Assembly: GCA_035235625.1 (NCBI GenBank)
Contig: CP141144.1
Location: 47,180,014 to 47,244,013 of the forward strand
Source: Saururus chinensis
Taxonomy: Eukaryota > Streptophyta > Magnoliopsida > Piperales > Saururaceae
DNA: 64,000 nucleotides
Direction: 5' to 3'
Position 1 is the stretch's first letter, and every line of letters begins with the position of its first letter. A program made the position numbers and the translations under genes. Under the pieces are notes generated by a model. It did no database searches, was not told the origin of the DNA, and was given only the letters and a program-made list of their open reading frames with translations. Shown here one piece after another: positions 1 to 12,900 of this stretch.

Positions 1-2226
1 GTAGAATTAAGCATAGAGTCTTCAACTATTGCCTCGTGTGCCATACCATAGGCATTTGGTGGTTACTCCTTGGTAATTATATTGTCGTAAATTTAATAGA
101 CTATTTAAAATTGAACTCACTAAAATAAAATCATGTAACATATTCATAAGAGATATTTCCGATTGATTCAAAATCCAAATTCGTAAAATCAGAGTTCAGA
201 TCAAACACCACACATAGAAAACAGAATTGCAAATCATTCCAGAATTACAAATTGGAATTCAAAAAATCGAAGTCCATTGGAAATCCGATGTAACACATGC
301 AAAATAGAATTTAAATCAAATTTGATACAACTGATTCTAGAATTGCCAAAACACTTTTGATTAAAATTTTGAATTCGTAAAATCGTTGTTCATATTAAAT
401 CTAATGTCATACATTCAGAATAGAAAGTTCATATTCAAAATTTGTATTAAATCCAAGAACACAGTCGAAACCAAATTTTAAATTAATTCCAATAAAAAAT
501 TGAAATTCGTATCAAACCGAGATTCAAAACAATAATTTTAAATAATAACCATTTCAAAAGCGAAATTCATAAAATCAGAGATTATATCAATCTGATACAA
601 CACTAGTAGGACATAAATTCTAAATTACTTCTAATTAAACAAATCAAAATTCATACATATCAAGGTTAAGAGCAATTCTGATGCCACACTATCAAAACTA
701 AGTTAGTGGTTTATTTTAATTAGTTTGTTGTTATTATGTGGTTTTAGTGATAGTTTGATTGGTTTGTCTTATATTGGGATTAAAGATAGTTAATGATCAT
801 TTTAATCAATGCTTTTGGTTTCTACGCGAAACTAAGTTTATCCAAATTTTTTATAGAATTTTGGAATTTTTTGTAATTTTCTAAAAAATTAGGGCGCGGG
901 TCCCACTGTGAGCCCCACATTTGTAATTTGGGGTGATGGGTCCCACAAGACCCTAAACCTAACTTAGTCCATCATTAAATTGTTTCAAAATTTTTAAAAC
1001 TTCGCTTTAGACCTAAAATGAGCAAATTACCTATTTTTAGTACAAAATTCTATGTGTACCCCCAATTTCTAATTCATATACCCCATAACTCACTACAAAT
1101 AGAAAGCTCCAGCTTCATTCCCATTTGGGAAGGCCTAAAATCTGGAAGTTGAGAAGCCCTAATCCCCATTTCATAAGAGGAAAGTTCGAATAAGGTAAGA
1201 TTAGTCTTGATTTTTTCCACTAATTTCTTAGGGTTTTGCCTAATCTTTCTTAATCCCATCTTTTCCATGGTTAAATCTTGTTTGCACCACTAAATTTATT
1301 GATTTTAATCTCTATTTCAAACCTCTAATGAGGGATTTTTATTTTGGAACAAAGCAAGCCCTAAATCTATAAGTTTTTAAGTGATTTAAGCTTCATTAAT
1401 CGGATTTATCAAGGTATTAACTACACCCTAAATGTGGGTAGGAAATTGAAGAGCTTTAAACTTTGATTTTGGTTCAAGATCTCATTGAAGGTAAGGGATC
1501 TTCTTCCAAAATAGGTCTATGTTTCGGATTTGAAGTTCGGGATGATTTATGTAGGTTTTGCTTGATGTTGAGCTTTAATGGTGGTTTATGTAAATCATGA
1601 TCTTTCTAATGATTTCCTTTTTAGTTGATTAATTACTAGATCTATCATTTTCTGAGATTATGTTTCAATATTGTGATGTTCGGAAGTGAGATTTGAAGGT
1701 TTATGTTGATTTTGTGCATTTTTGGTTTTAGGTTCTCAAGGTTGAAGATAAACTAGGGTTTACTGTATAGGCATTCGAACGGCCTTACTAGCGTTCAAAC
1801 GGCCAGGCGTTCAAACGGCCTTTTGGCCGATCAAACGGCTAAATGACAGTGATGCCATTTTGAGTATTTTGTTCATTTTCATGTTCTTCCTCATAAATCT
1901 CATTTATTAGGGTTGTGATGAGTAATTTTTACTTGGAAATGCTACTATGAAAACATAAATATTATCTTGAAGGCTATGATGTTGTTCAATGTATGGAATT
2001 ATTTGCATGTTATTGGATTTTAGCATGTTATAATTCTTATCCTAAATTCATGTTGAGTGATTCTCCATGTTCTACTTAGGATTCCAACAAGTTTAAAGCA
2101 TGAGAGTGGGCTTGTATGCTTTTACATGTCATGCTAAATTATGGATGAATTACATTGCCATGTCTAGCTTAAGTGTAGTGAAGACTGAAGAGTATGCTTA
2201 CCTAAGTCTAGCATGAGTTGTAATTA
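1..2226. other. AT-rich spacer, repeat-derived, no gene
   Basis: No supported coding region. From 1 to about 700 the sequence is a degenerate repetition of a motif like 'attcgtaaaatcagag' spaced roughly 150-200 bp apart. From about 900 to 2200 it resembles LTR/leader sequence of plant retrotransposons, and at about 1770-1845 it holds a cluster of four 'tcaaacggcc'-like words. No terminal repeats or target duplication could be found, so this is described only as decayed repeat. Confidence 0.4.
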
Positions 2227-2720
2227 CCACCACCTCCTCCTCTTTCTCCTCCTCCTCCTCCTCTTCTTCCACCTCACTTCCTCCTATCCTACTCTCTCTC
2301 CTCCTCCCATTTTTCTACCTCCTCTTCCTTCTTTCTGAAATCTGACAAGAGCGGTCACAAACTAGTTGATTGAACTATTAAAAATTTATTTTTCTCTCTC
2401 TACAACTTCAAGTCCTAAAAAATAAACCTATAAACATGTTAAATTGCGTCAAACCAAGAGTAGGTTTTATTTTTACTTGTTTTTAAGCTTTTTCTAATGC
2501 TAACCTAAACCTCGTACTAATAGTTGATAGTTGACAAACATATTTATTGCAATAAAGCGGATGTAAGACAACATTTTGACTAGAAGTATCTCAGCCAATA
2601 TTTACAATGAATTATTACAAAAAACCAAATAGATAATCTAAAAAATAAAGCAGATTTTAAACATGTAACTATCAATTGCCGGTTGTCTCAACTATCAACT
2701 ATCAACTTTCAATTGTTAAC
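2227..2720. repeat. Foldback element, left arm
   Basis: This segment is the approximate reverse complement of sequence at 2845-2976 continued at 8373-8800. Matching blocks include the 'cacaaactag' / 'taaactagc' area (about 2350 with 8610), 'gcttttttctaatgctaa' (about 2490 with 8465) and 'caaatagata' (about 2625 with 2930). The outer part is a CT-rich tract (2227-2340) that faces a GA-rich tract (8627-8790). Together the arms form one long imperfect palindrome of about 1.1 kb with a loop near 2720-2845. Such long foldback structures are typical of non-autonomous DNA transposons; the superfamily is not clear because no target duplication could be fixed. Confidence 0.65.
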
Positions 2721-2976
2721 TTCTGACTAATGACTATCATGTCATCCGACTATCGACTGTCACGCATTAGTAAAGGAGTCATCGGCAACGAAGATGAAGG
2801 AGGTTGTCGATACCAAAGTAGCTAGTCTCCAGTGTTATATTACATGACAATTGACAATTGAAAGTTGTAGTTGAAACTTGAGACAATTAATAGTTGCATA
2901 TTTAAAATCTTCTTTATTTTTTTATTTATCTATTTAGTTTGTTGGGATAGTTCATTATAAATACTGAGGGAGATAT

Positions 2977-3336
2977 TGTTGTGCACGATTGCGCACGATG
3001 CTCAAACGATTGTGCACGATGCTCAGACTCTCTTTTTATTACTTTATTGCATTGAACTATTTAATTATTATTGTAGCCTTTTATTATCATACTTATTGGT
3101 TCAGTTAGTGGTCTGGGATAGCCGACCCACTAATTGGATTATAGTGTGTGAACCGGGCCGGGTTGGTTTAGTTGGTCCGGTTCCCTAGGAGGGTCATCTC
3201 CTATATGGGGCGGCCTTGACTCTTATTTCCAGTTTATGCAATTTGTGATTCCCAGTTCCTTCCCTTTCTTCAATCCTTCTCCCCTTTCCCTGCGCAATTC
3301 TCATAGGTATCGATCGTGCCTGCATCAGGCACATCA
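2977..3336 (+). repeat. 5' LTR of the gypsy element
   Basis: 360 bp, begins TGTTGTGCACG and ends ACATCA. It is 21 bp longer than the 3' LTR because of a short tandem duplication of a 'cgattgtgcacgatgctca'-like unit near its start. Confidence 0.9.
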
Positions 3337-3337
3337 T

Positions 3338-3350
3338 TGGTATCGGAGCA
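3338..3350 (+). other. Primer binding site (initiator tRNA-Met type)
   Basis: TGGTATCGGAGCA lies one base after the 5' LTR end. It matches the usual plant TGGTATCAGAGC primer site, complementary to the 3' end of initiator methionine tRNA, with one difference. Confidence 0.8.
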
Positions 3351-6300
3351 CTTGCGATCCCCGGCCATGGCTCGTGGCAAACAAGCTATTGTGCAGGAGA
3401 CGCCTTCATAGAAGGAGGCTCTAGCGCCATCATCAGCGGACAGCCCGAAGGCCAATTCCGCGGTCAGTGACGCCAAGCTGTCAGAGATACTCTTGGCGGT
3501 GCAAAACCTTACTGCAGGCTTCGCCAGCATGACAGTACGGCAGGACATACTGGAAGCGCGCGTCAACCCTCTCATGTCTGTACCAGCCGCTACTCCTCCG
3601 GAGAAGGGCTGGCCCTCGTAGCCTCCAGAGCCCATCCTTCCCGACCCCCCAGTGCCGGCTAGTGTCAACATAGGGGTGCTGCCCTACCCTGAGCACTATG
3701 GCGCTGGCCAATCAGTGTTGGGAGGGAGACGCCAAGTCTGGGACATGCGAGGCACACCAGGTGTTCGTGAAAATGTCCCTATGAGGCCACACCATCCTAA
3801 CCAATTCCAAGACGCTGAAGAAGATTGGGATGAGTTTCCTCGGCATGGGGGGGGACAAAGAGGGAGCGTTGAACCCCGTTTGGCCCGCCTACAGTTTCCT
3901 CGCTACAATGGGGATGATGATCCGGTGGAATGGCTATACAAGGCGGAAAAATTCTTCACCTATCAAGGGACGCACTCTGTTACTGAGCGCTTGCGCATCA
4001 CAGACTTTCACCTAGACGGCGACGCCTCCGTCTGGTTCCAAAGCATCAAGAAAGAGGTGTGCTACCCGACCTGGGCCGCCTTCTCCAATGAACTATGTGT
4101 GCAGTTTGGGCCTTATGAGTTCTAGGATTTTAATGAGATGCTGTCATCCCTGCGCTAGACTACCACCGTCCATGCATACTACACTAAATTCATGAAGGTG
4201 GCTAATCGGTTGCCAGATTGGCCAGTGGGCATCTTCAAGCGCGGCCTCAAGCCTGAAATTTCGGAAGAGATGCGGCATTTCTCGTGTGCCAACATGCAGG
4301 ACGTGGTGCGTCATGCTCGCATCGAAGAGGAAAAACTAGCCAAACAGCGCAGAGGAGGGCGACTGGGACCATTGGCTCGATCTGTTCCTAGCGCCAATTC
4401 CTTACCCCCGCCCCTTAGCAGTTCTGCACCGGACAGTCCAATTCAGCCAACCGCTCCTGCTGGTCCTATCCTACGACGTCTCACACCGGCTCAAATGGAG
4501 GAACGTCGTTCGAAGGGATTATGTTTTAGATGTGACGAGAAATTCGTGCCCGGGCACTGTTGTTCTATCAAGGGTAGCCTTCTGGTGGAAGAAATTGACG
4601 AAGGAGAAGAGGGTCCTGATGGCTCTGCCTTGTCCGCCATTGACGAGCTCTTACCGGAGATATCAGTGCATGCATTTTCTAGGGCCTTTACACCTCGCAC
4701 AATGCGCGTCCAGGGGTTGCTCAAGAGCCAACAGGTAGCTATCCTGATCGACAGTGGTTCTACTCACAATTTTATTAATGACAGGGTCGCCAACCGACTT
4801 GGTTGTTTCGTATCGGACTCCAAACCCTTTGACGTACTGATTGGAGATGGCAAGCACCTCCGGAGCAATGGGGTGTGTGCGCAGGTTACTTTGTCTATAC
4901 AGGGCCATTCATTCGTCACTGATCTCTTCCTATTACCTACCAAAGGGGCGGACGTTGTGTTAGGCGTGCAGTGGCTCCAGGAGCTTGGCGATGTTGTTTG
5001 GAACTTTCAGGAGATGTGGATGGACTTTGAGCTCCAGGGACAGCGCATCCGGTTGGAAGGCTCTAGGCTGGGCACTCTTCTCTCCACCCATCCTTCAAGC
5101 ACCTTGTTCCGGTACGCCCCCCAAGGGCTCCTCTTGCAACAGCGTGCAGCCCTTGAGGTGTCTCAGGACATCATGCCGACCGACCTCCAAGAGTTATTGA
5201 CAGATCACCAAGACTTGTTCGCTGAGCCATAGGGTCTTCCGCTTGTCCGCTCTCATGATCATCAGATTCCGATTACCCCTGGCACCGCCCCAACCAATGT
5301 GCGTCCCTATCGGTACCCACATATTCAGAAAGCAGAGATTGAGCGGCTGGTGGCAGATATGCTTCAAGCGGGGATTATCAGGCCCAATACAAGTTCCTAT
5401 TCGTCACCGGTGTTACTTGTGCGTAAGAAGGACAATACATGGCTTTTCTGTGTTGACTACCACGCCCTCAATGCCGTTATTGTGAAAGACAAGTATCTGA
5501 TTCCAGTGATTGAGGAGTTGCTCGATGAGTTGACCGGCACTACTATGTTTAGTAAGCTCGACCTATGTTCAGGCTATCATCAGATCTGCATGAATGTCGT
5601 CGATGTGCACAAGACAGCCTTTCGGACTCACGATGGTCACTTCGAGTTCCTGGTTATGCCGTTTGGATTGACTAATGCCCCATCCACATTTCAGTGCCTC
5701 ATGAACGACCTCTTTCGTCCCTTCCTGCGCCGTTATATCTTGGTATTCTTCAATGATATTCTGGTGTACAGCAGATCCTGGACAGAGCACTTGACACACC
5801 TTAGGTCGGTCTTCTCTATTCTGCGTGACAATTCTTTATTTCTTAAACGTTCGAAGTGCTCTTTTGGCAGCCAGCAAGTGGATTATTTAGGCAGCATTAT
5901 ATCGGGGAATGGTGTCACCACCGACCCAGCCAAGGTGGCTGCCATGATGTCTTGGCCTATTCCCAAGTGTGTTCGGGTGCTCCGTGGTTTTCTAGGCCTC
6001 ACCGGGTACTATCGGCGATTCATTAGTCGCTATGGGGAATTGGCTCGACCTCTGACAGCGCTGCTCAAACGGGGTGCTTTTGCTTGGACTCCAGATGCAC
6101 AGGAGGCCTTTGAAGGGCTGAAGCAAGCCATGGCCTCTGCCCCAGTCTTGATTCTGCCTGATTTCAGCCACCCGTTTGTGGTAGAGATGGATGCTTCGAA
6201 CGCTGGCTTGGGGGCGGTTCTGTTATAGGACGAGGGTCCCATTGCCTATTTCAGCAAGGCTCTGGCAGGCCGATCCTTGTCTCTGTCCTTCTATGAGAAG

Positions 6301-8028
6301 GAAATGCTGGCCATCATCCATGCGGTCACCAAGTGGCGATCGTACCTATTGGGTCGACGGTTCCTGATTCACACTGACCATCAGCCATTGAAGTATTTCC
6401 TCGAACAGTGGGTGTCCACTCCGTCTCAGCAGTGGTGGGTCAGTAAACTTTTGGGTTATGATTATGAAGTGGTTTATAAGAAGGGGTCAGAGAACACAGT
6501 GGCTGACTCTCTCTCTTGTATACCTGCCCCGGGGTCGTGTTTGACCTTCTCCACGCTCTCTTGTCCCTTTATTGATGAGTTGAAGCAGGCCTACTGTTCT
6601 GATGCCTCGATGAAGGCTTTGATCGTTGTCCTCCAGACTAACCCGGTAACCTATCCGTTTTACATTTGGCGGGATGATCTTTTGTTCTGGAAGGATCGGT
6701 TGTGGGTTCCTGTTGTCTCTGATCTTCGCCGCCACATTATATCTCATTTCCATGATTCTCCAGTGGCTGGTCATGAGGGGGTTTTCTGCACTTATAAGAG
6801 GGCCAGCCAGAGTTTCTTATGGTTGGGGGTTCATCGGGCTGTGCATGAGTATGCGACCGCTTGTGATATTTGTCAGCGCGCCAAGGCTGCTACCACTTCT
6901 CCAGCTGGGTTGCTCTAGCCCCTGCCTATTCCAGACAAAGTCTGGGAGGATATATCGATGGACTTTGTGGAGGCCTTGCCATTGGTGCAAGGTAAGTCAG
7001 TGATAATGATGGTGGTTGACCGACTATCTAAGTATGCTCATTTCTGTGCGTTGGGACATCCTTTCACTGCTAAATCGGTGGCGGACCTATATGTCCGGGA
7101 GTGGCGAAGCTTCATGGTATGCCTTGTACCATTGTTTCTGATCGTGATCGTATCTTCCTTTCTCAGTTTTGGCAGGAGTTCTTCGCCTTACAGGGTACGT
7201 CCCTTCATATGAGCACTGCTTATCACCCATAGACGGATGGGCAGACGGAAGTGGTTAATCGTTGTTTGGAGCAGTACCTGCGGTGCTTTACGATGACGCA
7301 ACCTTGCTGTTGGTTGCAGCTTCTTCCCTAGGCGGAGTGGTCCTATAACACTGCATATCATACGCGCACGGGCTTCACTCCTTTTGAGGTGTTGTATGGC
7401 CGACCCCCACCTACAGTTTTGTCGTATGTTCCTCATCGTTCTTCTGTGGCTGAGGTGGATTATATGCTCCAAACTCGCGATGAGGTCTTGCGTCAATTGA
7501 AGATGAATTTGGCTGAGGCTCAGAACTGGATGAAACAACTTTATGATGGTCGTCGTACTAATCAGGAGTTCCAAGTCAGTGACTTGGTTTATGTATCTGT
7601 TTTACCCCAGAGCCAGACTTCTTTGTTTCAGCCTGAGCATTTCAAGCTCTCTCCCAGGGTCCATGGTCCTTATCCGGTGGAGGCACGCGTTGGTCCGGTT
7701 GCTTACCGCCTCTCCTTGCCGCCTGATTCATTGGTCCATCCGGTGTTCCATGTGTCCCGTCTTCGCCGGTTTGTGGGTGACCGGACTTTGGCTGTGGATG
7801 CTTCGCCTCCGCCTCAGATGGGTCCTGTTCCGCCCTCTGACCCGGCCCCTGCGTCTGTGCTTGAGAAGAGGCGGGTTCATCGTTCGGGTTGCATTGTTAC
7901 TGAGGTTTTGGTTTCATGGCGGGGTTAGCCGTTGGAGGATGCAACGTGGATGTCTGAGGACGATTTCTTGGCTCGTTATCCAGCATGGTCGCCTTGCGGA
8001 CAAGGTGATTAGCGAAAGTGTGGTGGAG

Positions 8029-8367
8029 TGTTGTGCACGATTGCGCACGATACTCAGACTCTCTTTTTATTACTTTATTGCATTGAACTATTTAATTATT
8101 ATTGTAGCCTTTTATTATTGTACTTATTGGTTCAATTAATGGTCTGGGATAGCCGACCCACTAATTGGATTATAGTGTGTGAACTGGGCCGGGTTGGTTT
8201 AGTTGGTCCGGTTCCCTAGGAGGGTCATCTCTTATATGGGGCGGCCTTGACTCTTGTTTCCAGTTTATGCAATTTGTGATTCTCAGTTCCTCCCCTTTCT
8301 TCAATCCTTCTCCCCTTTCCCTGCGCAATTCTCATAGGTATCGATCGTGCCTGCATCTGGCACATCA
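8029..8367 (+). repeat. 3' LTR of the gypsy element
   Basis: 339 bp, TG...CA, preceded by the purine-rich tract tggtggag. About 11 substitutions from the 5' LTR. Confidence 0.9.
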
Positions 8368-8372
8368 AATAT

Positions 8373-8800
8373 TGCCACTCAAATTGTTTCTTATGTCCCC
8401 TTTGCTACAAAAAAATTTGCTTGTTGACTATTGGGTTGTTGATTGCTAGTACAAGATTCGGTTTAGCACTAGAAAAAACTTAAAATCAAATAAAATTAAA
8501 AGTCAATCTTGGTTTTGAGTAGTTTAACATATTAATGAGTTCATTTCTTAAGGTTTGAGCTTGTAGAGAAAAATAAATTAATTTTTAATAGCTCCGCACA
8601 GCTAGTTTATGACTGATCTTATTATTCTAGCAAGGAGGAAGAGGAAGCATTTGAGTGAAAAAAGGGGAAGAAGATATAGAGGAGGGGATGAGGAAGAGGA
8701 AGAGGGGATAGTGGTGGCAAAGGAGGAGAAGGGGACGGTGGAGGATGAACTAAAGGCAAAGGTGGATGAACAGAGTCAGTGGCAAAGACACTGAAGTTAG
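8373..8800. repeat. Foldback element, right arm (outer part)
   Basis: Reverse complement of the left arm at 2227-2590. The inner part of this right arm lies at 2845-2976; the two parts were one piece until the gypsy element at 2977-8367 inserted between them. The GA-rich tail (8627-8790) gives a small open frame rich in Glu, Arg and Lys that is low-complexity, not a gene. Confidence 0.6.
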
Positions 8801-9932
8801 TGGCAAAGGTAGAAAAGATGTTGTGTGTATGTGAAGTTCAAAAGAAGAACATAAGAAAAATGTATTTAAAGTAATCTAGTCATGTCTAAAGGTTCCTATG
8901 TGCATATGTTTATTTTTTGTATTGTACCAAAATGTATGGCATTTTGTAAATTATAATGTATTCTTGGGCTATTTTAGTAAATCACTCTTGAATGGGCTTC
9001 TAAGTTAATTGGTTACTTATACACCATACTCCAATGGCTTCTAATAACTTATTATATATATAATGTATATGTACACAATGAGTCAAAGCTGAATCGCTAA
9101 CCTTGAATGACTAAAATTGAATTAACTTTATAAATGCTAATAAGGCAATTTATATATATACATATGAAAAAAATTATATGAACATAAACTTACGCTTATC
9201 AGTGTAAACCCTTGCATCATAGGCCATCATATCTCAATCCAATAACACAAAGACAGATAAATCAATTTACCCCAAGTATATATGCCATCGGATTACCCAT
9301 GGTGCGTGATGCTACGTGGGCTCATATAAACGGCTCTCAAATATATTACTCATCAATATGTGCCCCGTGTACACCGGGCACTTTTCTTGCCGTGAGCGTT
9401 CAACACACTTGCCAAGGACGAAGTGACCCAAAGCCCACAACATATCATTTCTGGGACGGGCTAAACCCAACTGCATGGAATCACAAAATCTAAGAACTTT
9501 GTAAAAATACTTACTGGCCACTCATTTCATTCATGTTAAACACAAGTACTTCCCGGCTACATAGCAGAGCTGAAATCAAAGTAAGAAGCGACTATATGAC
9601 ATTTTATGTATCACCATCATTTATTATCTTTTGCTTGTTTTTCATTCTTCGATTTCGGGCAGAGACTTGTTTTATCACGTAAAAAGAACGCTAAAACCAA
9701 CATAGTCATGACCGTAGATATAGCGAGAGAGAGAGAGAGTATAGCTCTGCCCATTTGCAATTTAGGCTAAAAAGGAACTTCCAAGAAAACTACAAGACAA
9801 GTCCACAATGCCAGATTCCACCCTCAAACTGCAAAAAACAATCGCATGTCCAAGCAAGCAGTTATTTGGCACCAGGGAATATACAGAAACAATCAAATTC
9901 GTTCCAGCCCAGCAGCCTCAGTTATAAGCGTT
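8801..9932. other. Spacer downstream of the RING gene
   Basis: AT-rich, with a TA-rich low-complexity run near 9045-9075 and a (ga)n run at about 9724-9740. It should include the 3' untranslated region of the minus-strand RING gene, next to its stop codon at 9933. No other gene is supported. Confidence 0.4.
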
Positions 9933-12900
9933 TCACATGAATGGTGCCATTCTCACCGAAGGTACTCGTTGATGAGTGCTCTCTGGCCGACCATGAGTTA
10001 TTCGGTCCATGAAGGGCCTTTGAGGGAAGTAATTCCTGCCCATGGAATCCGCACTGACAGTTTGGTAAGGATTTTGATTGTGAGGATAAGGACTCCACCA
10101 TTGGGATTCGGCCTCAATAGGGACCACCCAAGGAAGAGGTGCAAACCCGTCCCGAACCCAACCGTAAATGCGATCAAACCGTCTACTTACATTCTCTCCA
10201 TCTGGGTGGGTTCTACTCACAGATCCGGAAACAGAGAAACCATAAAGGTCACCAGGGTCAACAGAGGAATGGGCACCTGTAGAGGATATTAAGGCCAAGG
10301 CCCTTCTAACTGGAGAAAATGGGCCAACTCGAAGGGAAGATGCTGACTGCTGGTAAATGTGACCTCCATGCCCATGAGCATGCACCCTAACATTGCCCAT
10401 GACAGGTGGCACAAATGAGGCGACTAAACTGGTTCCTGCCCTTGTGATAAACCTGTACCATCCATAAACATGAGTTATATACCAGGAAAAAAAAATCAAG
10501 TGAAACTAAACAACAACATATTGCTTACCCACGAATGAAAGGAAGGGGTTGTATGATGGAGCCTAACCTCTGGTGTCCACTGGAATCATTCCGTGGAGGC
10601 CTAGAACTGGATTGACCATGATGCAATTCTGCATTATGTGATGTCCCACCACCAGTCACATTAAAAATATGAGAGGATGCTTGCTGCCAATGGTGTGATC
10701 GTGGCTCTGTTCCAGAAAAACCATTGGGGTTCACAATCTCTGCTGATCGAGGCCCACTTAGACCAGTGGAATGCCGCTGATATGTTGCAGAAGCGTCTGG
10801 AACTGTATCTGTTGTCCCAGTACCAGATGTTGCAGGATGTACTGGATGCGGAAAGCCATGGAAAGCAAGGTACGGACACACATGTCGTCCACTGCTAGAG
10901 GGATTCGACTGGTCCCTATAGGTGGAATTTCCTGGCATATCATGATCTTCAAAAGAAAAACCCAAGGGCAACAACAAAAGGTAGAATCATTACAATACTC
11001 ATACAAAAGTAAAAGCAGCAATGTTCAGTAATTAAGAACAAAAAAATGCTTACAAGAACTTCCCTGCATCTCTCCTTCCCTGTGATTTTATGACACAAAA
11101 TTAGTAGCTATAAAAGGTAGAACATAATAGAACAAAAAACTAAATATATTCTTCAAAGCTTAGAACAGCATCAGCATATATACAGAATGTGCAAGATAAT
11201 GATTTTGTCCCAAAGGTGAAAACACTGCAACTAATAATATAAATCTTATGAAAAGGACGCTTATATGCAATACAATTCAACTTAGTAGTATGTACTGTTA
11301 CTAAAATGGCATGAGAGGGAGAGAGTGGGCTCCTTAGCAACAAATGGGCAAATAGCTTTAAACAGTATAACAACCCCCTCTATACATATCAACATTCTTG
11401 AAATGTGAATCAGCATAAAAAAATATACTCTACATGCAAGTAGACGCTTTCTCTGCAGCATGAATATATTTAAATCTTATAAATAAATGTACCAAAAATG
11501 ATAATGTTGAAATGGACGTGGTAAATAAAAAGATATTTGGACCCAGTAGATTAAAAAAGTGCAAGTTGTTTATAATGAAAGGAACACATGAAAGGAACAC
11601 ATGAAATAACCACAACTAACAGGCCTTAGATGCAACCAATGATTATTAAAAGCCATACAAAACCCAAACTGGAAACAATGAATGAGACTTTTTTTATGAA
11701 ATGAATAAGACTTTAAGATGTAGTCCCACATGTACATTACTGTATTTATCCCTAAATGGTTATAATTTCTTTTACAGACAAAAAAACTGCATTACAGGAG
11801 TGACTAAATCTTACAGCCTCATTCATCAGATCAACGTTGGGTTTCTGTGTTGCATAGAATTTCATTATGATAACAAAGGAAATGAAATTAACGCAACAAG
11901 TGAAGTGTTGCATATTTTAAACTTGCGGGGCATATTTCAATAAAGCTAAAGAAGAAGAAAATCAAAGCATGTCTCTGGTCAAAGTCATATTTCAAAGCTT
12001 TTAATAAGAATAAATACTTAGAGAAGAACTGCATATCTCCCAATGCAGGGCATATTTCAATAATACCAAATCAGAAAAGAACCAATGAGTGCATAAGCAA
12101 GTCATTTACAATCATCACAAAGCAGTTTAGTCATTTTTGACAAGACAACGTGAAAATTTTATGTTCTGCAAATTTAGTTCAGATATGATATGATACATAT
12201 GCTGTATTCTAAGGGCACATTAATTAACAAGGAAACTTAGTTGTCAAATCCAATGAGAACTTGCTTCAAATTGTAAAACGGTATTTATTATTCCAAGGTG
12301 ATTCCATACAAAGGATGACACAGAAGTAAGCTTCAAGTGTTAAGCTGCGGGCAAGGACTTAGATTTGGCACCTCCTAAATCAATCAATAGCTTAAGCCAT
12401 TTGTTATATAATCAGCTACTCATATCAGAGGTTCTAACACTAGCTACGCTAGCTTTACAAACGCATGACAAGCACTGGAAGTATGCAAAATAATTAACTA
12501 TACCTTAAACAGCGGCTTGACTTATGCATACTACTTACTGTAGGAACAAGGGCTTGTCTAGACAAAAGAGGGTGAAGGTGCTTGAATAATTATATAATTC
12601 TCACACATTGAAAGTACAAGCATTACTTATTATGGAGTTTCAACATTTATAAATTCTCAAAATTTAGATTTCAGATGAAAAAAATTGGCACAGAATAAGA
12701 ATGATATGAAGTAAACCTTCCAAAATTATGCCAAACGTTACCATGAGTTAACAAGATTGAAACTGCAAAAAAGGGAAAAATAATTATAAATTAATTTGAC
12801 AACCTAGAAAAAATGGGCCATACGAAATTTGGAAGAGGCTGGAATCCATAGTTCATAAATATACAACAGAGCAATTAGTCTACAGTATACCACAGCCTAA

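Larger units (their letters stand above)
2977..8367 (+). mobile_element. Ty3/gypsy chromovirus LTR retrotransposon (Reina-like size), decayed
   Basis: A full-length structure of 5.4 kb: LTRs at both ends (TG...CA), flanks gatat / aatat as a 5-bp target duplication with one change, a primer site right after the 5' LTR and a purine-rich tract before the 3' LTR. Parts in order, approximate: gag (3.4-4.5 kb), a CCHC-type zinc knuckle near 4.53 kb, aspartic protease with DSG (4.7-5.0 kb), reverse transcriptase (5.3-5.9 kb), RNase H (6.1-6.5 kb), integrase with its HHCC finger (6.7-7.4 kb) and a C-terminal chromodomain-like segment (7.75-7.97 kb), which makes it a chromovirus. Short LTRs and total length suit the Reina clade, but the clade is an inference. 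The coding part is broken in about half a dozen places. LTRs differ at about 11 of 338 aligned sites (3.3 %), giving roughly 1-1.5 million years. Confidence 0.93.
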
